Below are positions 14,910-24,658 of a DNA stretch of 64,000 bases, piece by piece. The notes below the pieces were generated by a model that saw only the letters and a list, made by a program, of their open reading frames with translations, searched no databases and was not told where the DNA came from. Made by a program: the position numbers and the translations under genes. Position 1 is the first letter of the stretch; each line of letters begins with the position of its first letter. The stretch is from an uncultured Lachnospiraceae bacterium (lineage in GTDB: Bacteria; Bacillota; Clostridia; Lachnospirales; Lachnospiraceae). The stretch spans positions 1-64,000 of the forward strand of contig CADBIU010000027.1 of assembly GCA_902794825.1 (NCBI GenBank), in the 5' to 3' direction.

Positions 14910-15872
14910 TTGAGTAAGAAGAACGATGACAAAAGAGGACTTGGCGAATTCAGAGAGACGGCTTTTTACGCAGTGCTGCCTCTTTTGTGCGTTGCGTCTC
15001 TTCTCAGAGGCTGTTCGGCCATGAGCGCGGAGATTCCCGAAGCGATGCAGAAATCGGCAGCCGGGCAGCAGATCGTATCAGAAGAGGCGGAAGAGACGAG
15101 AGCAGCGGATCATAAAGTGGAGCCGGAAGAGACGGCCGGGAACGCGAAGGGGCAGGAATCGGTAACTGTCCGCCCGAATCCTTACAATCCCGCGAATTTC
15201 TCCTATTTGGACGAGATTTCTGAGAATATCGCATATTTTGACGAGAACTATGAATCTCTTCAAGGAATCGATGTATCGGATCACCAGGGCGAGATCGACT
15301 GGCAGGCTGTTGCGGACGCGGGCTACGAGTTCGTGTTTGTCCGCGTGGGATTCCGCGGCTACGGAGCGGAGGGAACCCTCAACGAGGACTCTATGGCTAT
15401 TGAGTATATGCAAGGCGCGGAAGCGGCCGGCCTTGAAGTCGGCGCCTATTTCTTTTCCCAGGCGGTCAATGAAGAGGAAGCCGCGGAAGAAGCGCTGTTC
15501 GCCGCGGACGTGATCCAGAGGTCCGGCGTCAGGATGACCCTTCCCCTGGTATATGATCCCGAGTCTATCGAGGGGGCGCAGGGAAGGGCAGATAACCTGA
15601 GCCGTGAGCAGATCTCCGCCAACGCGCAGGCCTTTAAAAAGGCGGCAGAGTCAGCCATGAAATGTAAAACAGCGCTCTACACCAACCTCTACTGGGAAAA
15701 GAACTATTTTGACAACGAAACGCTCAATGACTTTGAGATCTGGTACGCGGACTATGAGGAGACACCTCAGACGCCTTATCATTTCACCTGGTGGCAGTAT
15801 TCGGAGACCGGTTCGGTTCCCGGGATCAAAGGCGAGATGGACCTGAACCTGTGGATCAAGAGGGTCGACTGA
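14910..15872 (+). CDS. Exported GH25 muramidase (lysozyme)
   Basis: 320 residues from a TTG start at 14910 (GGGAG upstream); a GTG at 14886 is an alternative. A hydrophobic N-terminal segment (AFYAVLPLLCVASLLRGC) looks like a signal or membrane anchor and could be a lipobox (LLRGC). A Glu/Ala-rich linker follows, then the GH25 barrel from about residue 118: GIDVSDHQG with catalytic Asp 121, FVRVGFRGYG, VYDPES (Asp 216 / Glu 218) and a C-terminal WYADYEETPQTPYHFTWWQYS. GH25 enzymes cut peptidoglycan between MurNAc and GlcNAc. Likely roles are wall remodelling or competition. Confidence 0.88.
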   Translation: MSKKNDDKRGLGEFRETAFYAVLPLLCVASLLRGCSAMSAEIPEAMQKSAAGQQIVSEEAEETRAADHKVEPEETAGNAKGQESVTVRPNPYNPANFSYLDEISENIAYFDENYESLQGIDVSDHQGEIDWQAVADAGYEFVFVRVGFRGYGAEGTLNEDSMAIEYMQGAEAAGLEVGAYFFSQAVNEEEAAEEALFAADVIQRSGVRMTLPLVYDPESIEGAQGRADNLSREQISANAQAFKKAAESAMKCKTALYTNLYWEKNYFDNETLNDFEIWYADYEETPQTPYHFTWWQYSETGSVPGIKGEMDLNLWIKRVD

Positions 15873-15886
15873 GATTTTGTAAATAG

Positions 15887-17356
<1,470 letters not shown>

Positions 17357-17420
17357 GAGATAAGATCAGGCAGGCGGCCATCGCGGGTGCGGTGGCCGTT
17401 ATGTGTAAGAAGGGAGTAGA

Positions 17421-18536
17421 ATGATCGCCAAAAATCAGATCTGGAAACTTTATGGAACTGAATATAAGGAGATGACCAGGGAACTGCTCTCCAAAACAGA
17501 CCTTGCGAGTCTGATCGGGGACAAAAAGAAAAGAATCGGCATTAAACCCAACCTGGTGGTTGCCTCCCCTGCGGAGTTCGGTGCCACTACGCACCCCGAA
17601 GTGGTGGCAGGAATTGTCGAATATCTGCAGGAAAATCAGTTTGAGAATATTGTTATTGTGGAGAGTTCATGGGTCGGAGACCGAACTTCTGAAGCGTTTA
17701 TATACTGCGGCTACAAAGAACTGTGCGAAAAATACGATGTGCCCTTTATAGACGGACAAAAAGACAAATGGCATGAAGTCGACTGCGCCGGCATGAAGCT
17801 CAATATCATTGACGCGGTGGACAGTATCGATTTCCTGATCAATGTGCCGGTGCTCAAGGGACACTGTCAGACTAAAATGACCTGTTCGCTCAAAAACCTC
17901 AAGGGACTTATTCCCAACACGGAGAAATCACGTTTTCACCGCATGGGTCTGCACAAACCGATCGCGCATCTGCAGGCCGGGATCCGGCAGGACTTCATCG
18001 TTGTGGACCATATCTGCGGAGACCTGGATTTTGAAGAGGGCGGTAATCCGGTGGTGCGCAACTGTGTAATGGCGGCGGCGGATCCGGTGCTGGTGGACAG
18101 CTATGCCTGCAGTCTTCTGCATTACACACCGGACGATGTTCCCTATGTGCGGATGGCGGAACAGCTGGGAATCGGATCAGCGGATCTTGACTCCGCGCAG
18201 ATCATCGACCTCGGCGGTTTCCATGGCTATGCCGGCAAGGAGATGAAGGAGGACCTTCCCCGGGAGCACAAGATCCTGGAAGTGTCCTACGCTGTCAACG
18301 AAGTCGATTCCTGCAGCGCCTGCTACGCGAGCCTTTCCGGAGCGCTGTGGAGACTCAAGGAGGAAGGTCTTCTCGATAAGCTGGATACACCGATCGGCAT
18401 CGGTCAGGGTATGCAGGGCAAGACCGGAAAGCTGGGCGTAGGAAAGTGCACGAAAGACTTCGACGTGTGCATCATGGGATGTCCTCCGGACGAGGATAAG
18501 ATCTATAATGAACTAAAGGCGTATATACTGCGCTGA
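17421..18536 (+). CDS. DUF362 domain-containing protein
   Basis: 371 residues with DUF362 features: KKKRIGIKPNLV, TTHPEVVAGIVEYLQ, IVIVESSW, NVPVLKGHCQTKMTCSLKNLKGLIP. Unlike many members it has no 4Fe-4S ferredoxin domain, although several Cys occur in the C-terminal part (SCSACYA, GKCTKDFDVCIMGCP). Family function is not firmly established. It is downstream of the GH1 gene by 64 bp and ended by a strong terminator. AAGGGAG precedes ATG 17421. Confidence 0.85.
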   Translation: MIAKNQIWKLYGTEYKEMTRELLSKTDLASLIGDKKKRIGIKPNLVVASPAEFGATTHPEVVAGIVEYLQENQFENIVIVESSWVGDRTSEAFIYCGYKELCEKYDVPFIDGQKDKWHEVDCAGMKLNIIDAVDSIDFLINVPVLKGHCQTKMTCSLKNLKGLIPNTEKSRFHRMGLHKPIAHLQAGIRQDFIVVDHICGDLDFEEGGNPVVRNCVMAAADPVLVDSYACSLLHYTPDDVPYVRMAEQLGIGSADLDSAQIIDLGGFHGYAGKEMKEDLPREHKILEVSYAVNEVDSCSACYASLSGALWRLKEEGLLDKLDTPIGIGQGMQGKTGKLGVGKCTKDFDVCIMGCPPDEDKIYNELKAYILR

Positions 18537-18562
18537 GCCGTTCAGACAGACGGGCGACAGAT

Positions 18563-18613
18563 AAAAAATCTCCTGTAGAGCCGGGGTGATCCCGGATTTA
18601 CAGGAGATTTTTT
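18563..18613. terminator. Bidirectional terminator between DUF362 and the leftward GH13 gene
   Basis: AAAAAATCTCCTGTA (18563-18577) is fully complementary to 18599-18613, with an inner CCGGG/CCCGG stem. A-rich and T-rich ends serve both strands. Confidence 0.92.
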
Positions 18614-18616
18614 CTA

Positions 18617-20197
18617 TTATTTTATTACAACGAAGGACTGGGCACCAACGGTGAGAACACCGTTATCGAGGGAAGTCCTGCCCAGCTCGAACAGCACGCT
18701 GCCTTCAAGTTTCGCGGCCGCGGAAGCGGGGAGTGCGACGGACTGTTCACTGCCTGCGGGATTCACTGCGCAGAGCAGGTCACCGCGCCTGTAGACGAAA
18801 GGCTTTCCGGCTTCACTGCACACGACCTTAAAGTCCGCGTCTGCCTGCAGGTCTTCTTCCTGATGGCGAAGCGTCAGGATCGCGCGTACGGTGTTCAAAA
18901 GGGATGCGGGATCCTTTTCCTGCGCCGCAACGGTAGGGGCATCCTCGCTGCTGTCTACCGGAAGATAGAGATCAGACGCCTCGCCTTCGGAGAAGCCCAG
19001 GTTTGCGCTGCCGTCCCACTGCATGGGGGTTCTGGCTCCTGTGCGGAAGTATCCGCCCTCCTTGGTAGGCACATCGAGGTACTTCATACCGATCTCGTCG
19101 CCATAGTACAGGAAGGGTACGCCGGGAAGTGTGAAGAGGAAGGAGTAAGCGAGCTTAAGCTCGGTCGTATCCAGGTTATAACTGGGACGGATCGTGTCAT
19201 GGTTGCAGGTCAGAACAGAGATGTATCCATGATCTTTGGTGTCCTCATACCACTCCAGATACTGGTCAAGGAAACGGGCTATGCTGCCGCCTGCATCTTT
19301 CTTGAAATAACTGTGATCTTCTGCATTCCTGTCTCCGTGAATGCTGCCGCCGTGGTTGTAATAGTCGCGCATCAGTGTGGAGTAACCGCCGCCCTGCTCG
19401 TTGAGAACGAAGTCCATGTCGTAGCCGCAGCGCAGGGACAGGGAAGGATTGCTCCATTCCGCCACCATCGCGGCATCCGGGAACTCGAGGTCCAGCATGC
19501 GGCGCACATCCTTCCAGATCGCACTGGTACCGCTCTTCTTCTCATCGTCGTTTTTGACCAGGGAGGAAGCCATGTCTACGCGGAAGCCGTCGCAGCCGTG
19601 GGAGAGCCAGAACCGCATGATGTCCTTAAGAGCCTCGCGGGTAGCGATGGCCGCAGGATCGCGGAAGCTCTTCTGCCAGGGTTCGGTCACCTTGTAGAAA
19701 CCGTAATTGAGGGCGGGCTGGCACTTGAAGAAGTTCAAAATATAGCAGCCGCTTCTCTCGCTCTCACCGCCGACATAGGGGAGTCCGCCGGCGCCCTGGA
19801 AGCAGAAATCCGTCCAGATGAAGCGGTCGGAGTATTCATTTTTCTCCACCTTCTGGCTTTCGACAAACCAGGGGTGCTCCTCGGAAGTATGGCCGGGGAC
19901 CAGGTCAAGAAGGACCCGGATGCCCTTCTCATGGGCTTTGTCAAAGAGACGGTAAAGATCTTCGTTGGTGCCGTAACGGGGTGCCACTTTTTTGTAGTCG
20001 CGGACGTCGTAACCTGCATCTTTAAAAGGGGAGTCGTAGCAGGGATTGATCCAGAGAGCGTTGCAGCCAAGGCTCTTAATATAATCCAGCTTTTCGATGA
20101 TCCCGTTGAAATCTCCGATGCCGTCTGAGTTTGTATCCTTGAAAGACTGAGGGTAGATCTCATAGAATACAGTGTCTTTTAACCATTTTGCTGCCAT
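18617..20197 (-). CDS. GH13 alpha-glucosidase (oligo-1,6-glucosidase-like)
   Basis: A 526-residue cytoplasmic GH13 enzyme. The catalytic triad is visible: nucleophile Asp 208 in GFRVDMA, acid/base Glu 247 in MVAEWSN, transition-state Asp 334 in TCNHDT. YGTNEDLYRLFDKAHEKGI and DLVPGHTSEEHPWF are family motifs, and RTGARTPMQWDGS is typical of the GH13 alpha-glucosidase group. The start is set at 20197, because the longer frame from 20212 runs through its own ribosome-binding site (GGAGG). It is divergently transcribed from an AraC regulator that probably controls it. Confidence 0.92.
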   Translation of the reverse strand: MAAKWLKDTVFYEIYPQSFKDTNSDGIGDFNGIIEKLDYIKSLGCNALWINPCYDSPFKDAGYDVRDYKKVAPRYGTNEDLYRLFDKAHEKGIRVLLDLVPGHTSEEHPWFVESQKVEKNEYSDRFIWTDFCFQGAGGLPYVGGESERSGCYILNFFKCQPALNYGFYKVTEPWQKSFRDPAAIATREALKDIMRFWLSHGCDGFRVDMASSLVKNDDEKKSGTSAIWKDVRRMLDLEFPDAAMVAEWSNPSLSLRCGYDMDFVLNEQGGGYSTLMRDYYNHGGSIHGDRNAEDHSYFKKDAGGSIARFLDQYLEWYEDTKDHGYISVLTCNHDTIRPSYNLDTTELKLAYSFLFTLPGVPFLYYGDEIGMKYLDVPTKEGGYFRTGARTPMQWDGSANLGFSEGEASDLYLPVDSSEDAPTVAAQEKDPASLLNTVRAILTLRHQEEDLQADADFKVVCSEAGKPFVYRRGDLLCAVNPAGSEQSVALPASAAAKLEGSVLFELGRTSLDNGVLTVGAQSFVVIK

Positions 20198-20362
20198 TTG
20201 TAATTCCTCCATATAAACAAGAGAATGAATATGTTTATGTATTGCGGCGGGTTTCTTGCTGTGCCCTGCCTGTGATAGTATAATACGATAAACAGAACAT
20301 ATAATTCTTGCGATATTGCAGGAATTTCTAACAGGATTCTATGTTTTTTATGAGAGGTGAGC

Positions 20363-21259
20363 ATGCCGGAAACAACGAATCAGGCCGCGGTGAGAGAAAA
20401 AGCGAGGCACGGCGATATTTTCCTGCCGGTGAACAGCTACCATTGTCTGGTGCCCGTGACATACAGAGAGCTCGCGCTTCACTGGCACGAAGAGATGGAG
20501 ATCACGCTGATCCGTGAGGGGACGTCGGACTACCGGGTCGGGCAGGAACCCTTTCGCGCAGAGGAGGGCGATATTATTCTGATCCCTCCTTACTGCACGC
20601 ACTCCGCGTATGAGATCCCCGGCAGGACAATGGTCTCAGACAGCCTGGTCTTTCATCTGGATCTGCTCGGGGCACAGGGACAGGACCTGTCGGCCTCCAA
20701 ATATCTGAGGCCGCTGGCAGAAGGCCAGCTGCAGATGCCGGGGGTGATCCGTACTTCCGACAGAGGCTACCGGGAGATCAAAGAGGCCTTTCTGGGCGCG
20801 CTGGATTGTTTCCGGAATCGTCCGCCATTCTATGAGATGCGGCTGAGGGAGAGCCTGCTCCATGTGATCATCCTGCTTTTTGAATACGGCTATATCCGGG
20901 AACCGCAGGAGAGCCGCAGCACATTCGAGAACCGGCTGCAGCTGAGGACCGTCCTGCAGTATATCGCAGAGCATTACCGCGAGAAGATCAAGGTGGCGGA
21001 CCTGGCAGGCCTGAGCGGGTTCAGCGAGAGCTATTTCATGAGCTTTTTCAAGCAATATGTGGGCATGAGCTGCATTCAGTATATTAATCACTACCGGGTC
21101 CAGAAGGCGGCGCACGCGCTAGAGGAGACTTCGCAGCCGGTGATGGAGATCGCGATGGACCACGGGTTTGATAATATTTCCTATTTCAACCTGCAGTTCC
21201 GGAAGGAGTTCGGCATGACGCCGCGCGAATTCAGAAGTCAGCACAGAAGGGGGGCGTGA
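20363..21259 (+). CDS. AraC-family transcriptional regulator
   Basis: 298 residues. The N-terminal cupin-like sensor has LHWHEEMEITLI and EEGDIILIPPYCTHSAYEI. The C-terminal double helix-turn-helix (about residues 200-295) contains KVADLAGLSGFSESYFMSFFKQYVGMSCIQYINHYR and IAMDHGFDNISYFNLQFRKEFGMTPREFR. ATG 20363 is used; GTG 20357 is an alternative. It is divergent from the GH13 gene across a 165-bp gap and followed at 4 bp by a WYL regulator. By arrangement it probably activates the glucosidase in response to a sugar. Confidence 0.93.
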   Translation: MPETTNQAAVREKARHGDIFLPVNSYHCLVPVTYRELALHWHEEMEITLIREGTSDYRVGQEPFRAEEGDIILIPPYCTHSAYEIPGRTMVSDSLVFHLDLLGAQGQDLSASKYLRPLAEGQLQMPGVIRTSDRGYREIKEAFLGALDCFRNRPPFYEMRLRESLLHVIILLFEYGYIREPQESRSTFENRLQLRTVLQYIAEHYREKIKVADLAGLSGFSESYFMSFFKQYVGMSCIQYINHYRVQKAAHALEETSQPVMEIAMDHGFDNISYFNLQFRKEFGMTPREFRSQHRRGA

Positions 21260-21263
21260 GTAT

Positions 21264-22244
21264 ATGGCAAAGGTTAATAATCACAAAATGGCGCTTTTAT
21301 ATATGATGCGGGAGCTGCTTCTGAAGACGGACGAGGAACATGTGCTGAATGCGACAGACCTGATCAGGACACTGGAGAACATGGACCTGGAGGCGGACCG
21401 CCGCACCATTTACAGCAATGTGGAGATCCTGCAGGATTTTGGCATCGACGTGATCAAAAAAGAGAGCGGCCAGGGATATTATATCGGATCGCGGGATTTC
21501 GAACTGCCGGAATTAAAGCTCCTGGTCGATTCCGTGCAGTCCTCCAAATTTATCACTGAAAAAAAATCGCGGGAGCTGATCGGCAAGCTCATGCGGCTGA
21601 CAAATGAGCAGAAGGCCAGGCAGCTCAACCGCGCGGTCTTTATCCGAAACCGCATGAAGACCGGCAACGAGAGTGTCTATTACAATGTAGACGCGCTTCA
21701 CGAGGCAATGAACCTGAACCGTCAGATCGAGTTCAAATACGGAGAGTGGAATACCGGTAAGAAGCTGGTGGAGAAGAAGGGCGGCAGGAAGTATCTGGTC
21801 AGTCCCTGGGCGCTCACCTGGGACGACGAGAATTATTACCTGATCGCTTTCGACGAGGCTGCAGGCATCATCAAGCACTATAGGGTCGATAAGATGATGA
21901 AGATCGATCTGACTGAACGGGAGAGGGTCGGGCAGGAGGCCTTTCAGGATTTTGACCTGGCGGCGTTCTCCAAAAAGACCTTCGGCATGTTCGGAGGGCC
22001 CGATGCGGATGTGGTGCTCCGCTGCAGGAACGAACTGGCCGGCGTCATCATCGACCGCTTCGGCACAGAGATTTCGATCGTGCCGGAAGACGGCGGGTAC
22101 TTTCACGTGCATGTCACAGTCGCGGTGAGTCCGCAGTTCTACGGATGGGTGACCGGCATCGGAGCGGGGATCGAGATCAGCTCGCCCCGGGAGGTGCGCA
22201 TCGGCTATAGGGAATACCTGCAGGGAATCCTGTCAAAGTATTGA
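21264..22244 (+). CDS. WYL-domain transcriptional regulator
   Basis: 326 residues: N-terminal winged helix-turn-helix (TDLIRTLENMDLEADRRTIYSNVEILQDFGIDV), central helical part, and WYL domain (IEFKYGEWNTGKKL, KYLVSPWALTWDDENYYLIAFD, KHYRVDKM). WYL regulators bind ligands or nucleic acid through this domain. It is 4 bp downstream of the AraC gene and upstream of the eda-kdgK operon. A second WYL protein of identical length sits at 35553. It may bind the direct repeats upstream of eda. Confidence 0.9.
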   Translation: MAKVNNHKMALLYMMRELLLKTDEEHVLNATDLIRTLENMDLEADRRTIYSNVEILQDFGIDVIKKESGQGYYIGSRDFELPELKLLVDSVQSSKFITEKKSRELIGKLMRLTNEQKARQLNRAVFIRNRMKTGNESVYYNVDALHEAMNLNRQIEFKYGEWNTGKKLVEKKGGRKYLVSPWALTWDDENYYLIAFDEAAGIIKHYRVDKMMKIDLTERERVGQEAFQDFDLAAFSKKTFGMFGGPDADVVLRCRNELAGVIIDRFGTEISIVPEDGGYFHVHVTVAVSPQFYGWVTGIGAGIEISSPREVRIGYREYLQGILSKY

Positions 22245-22264
22245 AATTTCTGATTTTTGGCGAA

Positions 22265-22297
22265 CTTGTCCATTTATTGTTCGATCTTGTCTATGTA
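22265..22297 (+). promoter_or_regulatory. Direct repeats CTTGTCCATTTA / CTTGTCTATGTA upstream of eda
   Basis: Two 12-bp copies (22265-22276 and 22286-22297; 10 of 12 identical) start exactly 21 bp apart, two helical turns, which suits a dimeric regulator binding one face of the DNA. The second copy overlaps an ACTTGT...ACAAGT inverted repeat. Confidence 0.55.
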
Positions 22298-22374
22298 CAA
22301 GTCAAAAAGTAATGGGTAAAATATTATTAGTTTCAGGCACATCAGCTGCAAGTGAAAAGGAGATGTATAGCAAA

Positions 22375-23013
22375 ATGAAAGATTTTAAGGCTGAATTCAG
22401 AAAAATTGGTATTGTTCCCGTAGTAGTATTGGATGATGCGAAGGACGCGGCACCTCTTGCCAAGGCGCTCGTAGAGGGCGGTCTTCCCTGCGCAGAGGTT
22501 ACATTCCGTACCGCAGCGGCGGCAGATGTGATTAAGAATATGGTTGAGGAATTTCCTGAGATTCTGGTAGGTGCAGGAACAGTCCTGACAACTGAGCAGG
22601 TCGACCGCGCAGTAGAATGCGGCGCTAAGTTTATCGTAAGCCCCGGCCTCAATCCGGAAGTCGTAAAATATTGCCTGGACAAAGGTATTCCGGTCACTCC
22701 CGGCACACAGACTCCCAGCGAGATGGAGCAGGCTATTGCTCTCGGTCTTGACTTTGTCAAGTTCTTCCCTGCAGAGCCCGCAGGCGGCCTCAAGATGATC
22801 AAGGCTGTCGCAGCTCCTTATGTAAACCTGAGCTTCATGCCCACCGGCGGCATCAACGCCAACAACGTAAGAGATTATCTTGCATATGACAGGATCGTAG
22901 CTTGCGGCGGCAGCTGGATGGTTCCGAACAAGCTTGTCAAGGAAGGCAAGTTCGACGAGATCAAGGCTCTGGTAGCAGAAGCAGCAGCAATCGTTAAGGA
23001 AATCCGCGGCTGA
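22375..23013 (+). CDS. eda: KDPG/KHG aldolase
   Basis: A 212-residue class I aldolase. It cleaves 2-keto-3-deoxy-6-phosphogluconate to pyruvate and glyceraldehyde-3-phosphate (and 4-hydroxy-2-oxoglutarate to pyruvate and glyoxylate). The Schiff-base Lys 129 is in FVKFFPAE and catalytic Glu 41 in AEVTFRT, near-identical positions to E. coli Eda. The ATG at 22375 is preferred over the frame from 22312 because AAGGAG lies at 22357-22362. It is in an operon with kdgK. Confidence 0.95.
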   Translation: MKDFKAEFRKIGIVPVVVLDDAKDAAPLAKALVEGGLPCAEVTFRTAAAADVIKNMVEEFPEILVGAGTVLTTEQVDRAVECGAKFIVSPGLNPEVVKYCLDKGIPVTPGTQTPSEMEQAIALGLDFVKFFPAEPAGGLKMIKAVAAPYVNLSFMPTGGINANNVRDYLAYDRIVACGGSWMVPNKLVKEGKFDEIKALVAEAAAIVKEIRG

Positions 23014-23043
23014 TCAGTCGCAAATATTTAGGAGGGAAGCAGA

Positions 23044-24147
23044 ATGAAATTTGACCTTAAACCCGAGGGAACCTACAAATATGACGCTGTCAGCCTTGGC
23101 GAAGTAATGCTCCGCCTTGATCCCGGCGAGGGACGCATCCGCACAGCCCGTTCTTTCCGCGCATGGGAAGGCGGCGGCGAGTACAACGTTATCCGCGGCC
23201 TGCACAAATGCTTCGGCATGAACACAGCTGTTATCACCGCTTTCGCTGACAACGAAGTCGGCAAACTGATGAAGGATTTCATCGAGCAGGGCGGCGTAAG
23301 CACAGACCTGATCTACTGGAAGAAGACCGACGGTATCGGCAGGATCTGCAGAAACGGCCTGAACTTCACAGAGAGAGGCTTCGGCATCCGCGGCGCTACG
23401 GGCTGCTCCGACAGAGCAAACACCGCTATTTCCCAGGCTACACCTGAAGATTTCGATTTCGAGTACATTTTTGGAACGCTTGGCGTTCGCTGGATGCACA
23501 CCGGCGGTATCTATGCGGCTCTTTCCGAGCAGGCATGCGAGACCGTTATCGCGGCATGCAAGACTGCTAAGAAGTACGGCACATTCATTTCCTACGACCT
23601 GAACTATCGTCCTTCCATGTGGAGCGCGATCGGCGGACTTGCAAAGGCGCAGGAAGTTAACAGGGAAGTTGCCAAGTATGTCGACGTCATGATCGGCAAC
23701 GAGGAAGACTTCACTGCATGCCTCGGCTTCAAGATCGAAGGCAACGATGAGAACCTCAAGGAACTCAACATCGAAGGCTACAAGAAGATGATCGGCGAAG
23801 CAGCCAAGACATATCCCAACTTCAAGGCTGTCGCTACGACTCTTCGTACAGTTAAGACCGCTACCGTTAATGACTGGAAGGCAATGTGCTGGGCAGACGG
23901 CGAGATCTACATGTCCAAGGAATACAACGGACTTGAGATCATGGACCGTGTAGGCGGCGGCGACTCCTTCGCTTCCGGCTTTGTATATGGCCTGATGACA
24001 ACCGGCGATCCCGAGAAGGCTGTCAACTACGGTGCAGCTCACGGCGCACTGGCTATGACAACTCCCGGCGATACCTCCATGGCTACCGTTGACGAAGTCG
24101 AAGGCAGAGATAATCCGGCTTTGTTGCGGAGTGCTGATTTTTTCTAA
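23044..24147 (+). CDS. kdgK: 2-keto-3-deoxygluconate kinase (PfkB family)
   Basis: A 367-residue PfkB-family sugar kinase. The N-terminal SLGEVMLRLDPGEGRIRTA matches KDG kinases, and the catalytic Asp 307 is in GGGDSFASGF, the PfkB signature 2. It phosphorylates KDG so that Eda can cleave it, completing hexuronate catabolism. It is 30 bp behind eda with GGAGG upstream. It is longer than the usual 310-340 residues, with extra sequence around ENLKELNIEGYKK. No uronate isomerase or dehydratase genes are in the window. Confidence 0.92.
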   Translation: MKFDLKPEGTYKYDAVSLGEVMLRLDPGEGRIRTARSFRAWEGGGEYNVIRGLHKCFGMNTAVITAFADNEVGKLMKDFIEQGGVSTDLIYWKKTDGIGRICRNGLNFTERGFGIRGATGCSDRANTAISQATPEDFDFEYIFGTLGVRWMHTGGIYAALSEQACETVIAACKTAKKYGTFISYDLNYRPSMWSAIGGLAKAQEVNREVAKYVDVMIGNEEDFTACLGFKIEGNDENLKELNIEGYKKMIGEAAKTYPNFKAVATTLRTVKTATVNDWKAMCWADGEIYMSKEYNGLEIMDRVGGGDSFASGFVYGLMTTGDPEKAVNYGAAHGALAMTTPGDTSMATVDEVEGRDNPALLRSADFF

Positions 24148-24164
24148 AAATAGTGTATATATAG

Positions 24165-24302
24165 AAAGAAGCAGCACATACTGTTGCGGCGGCAGCCCGG
24201 CAAACGGGCGTTAAAGAATCCGGTTATGTGGGACATCAGCAGAGAGGGGGATTCTCTGCAAGGTGGACCTATACATAATATGTGACTCCTTGATAGCGGA
24301 AA
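24165..24302 (+). ncRNA. Unassigned structured leader before the ior operon
   Basis: A region with several hairpins (a GCCCGG/GGGC element near 24208, and GCAGAGA/TCTCTGC at about 24238-24260) precedes a strong terminator at 24303-24356 and begins after a TATATA-rich promoter-like stretch. The order promoter, folded RNA, terminator, operon resembles a riboswitch leader. AAGGTGGACC at 24260 superficially recalls a T-box but the rest of the T-box signature is missing. No known class is recognised. Confidence 0.35.
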
Positions 24303-24356
24303 AGGGGGCGTTTTCACGACACACTGCAGTGTGTTGCGAAAACGCCCTCTTTTCTT
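24303..24356 (+). terminator. Rho-independent terminator upstream of iorA
   Basis: GGGGGCGTTTTC (24304-24315) pairs with GAAAACGCCCTC (24338-24349), with an inner CACACTG/CAGTGTG stem, followed by TTTTCTT. It may end the eda-kdgK transcript or control iorA. Confidence 0.85.
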
Positions 24357-24363
24357 GCGCGTA

Positions 24364-24511
24364 GCAATGAGCCATGCGTGGACAAGACTGATACCAGACG
24401 ATGTGAGCTGGCTCACGATCGGATGGTAACAGGATTGGACACATACGGCGAATGCCGCGACAATCGCTGGGCCGCGAAACGGCACAGCGATTTGTCGGCA
24501 TGGCTCATTGC
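24364..24511. repeat. 148-bp element bounded by 14-bp perfect inverted repeats
   Basis: GCAATGAGCCATGC (24364-24377) and GCATGGCTCATTGC (24498-24511) are exact inverted repeats. Inside, ACAATCGCTG (24460) pairs with CAGCGATTTGT (24485) with one bulge. The element has no coding capacity. It could be a MITE-like insertion or a structured RNA. The rest of the gap to 24658 shows only a ribosome-binding site. Confidence 0.5.
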
Positions 24512-24658
24512 ATATCGAACGCCATGCGCAGACGTGAAAGCATTTGTGTCCTGCACGTTAATGTGGTAAAGTGTATCTGTTATGCGAATTACACTTTCAG
24601 AGAAATGACTCGATATACGGCATATTCAAAGAAATGACACAATAAAGAGGTAATCAAC

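Noticed and set aside
18863..20128. 421-codon plus-strand frame opposite the GH13 gene
   Set aside because: Low-complexity hydrophobic shadow; the GH13 triad on the minus strand is unambiguous.
23014..24177. 387-codon minus-strand frame opposite kdgK
   Set aside because: Antisense shadow; kdgK is well supported by PfkB motifs.
24255..24275. T-box in front of iorA because of AAGGTGGACC
   Set aside because: The invariant CCGCG continuation, stem I motifs and a specifier loop are missing.
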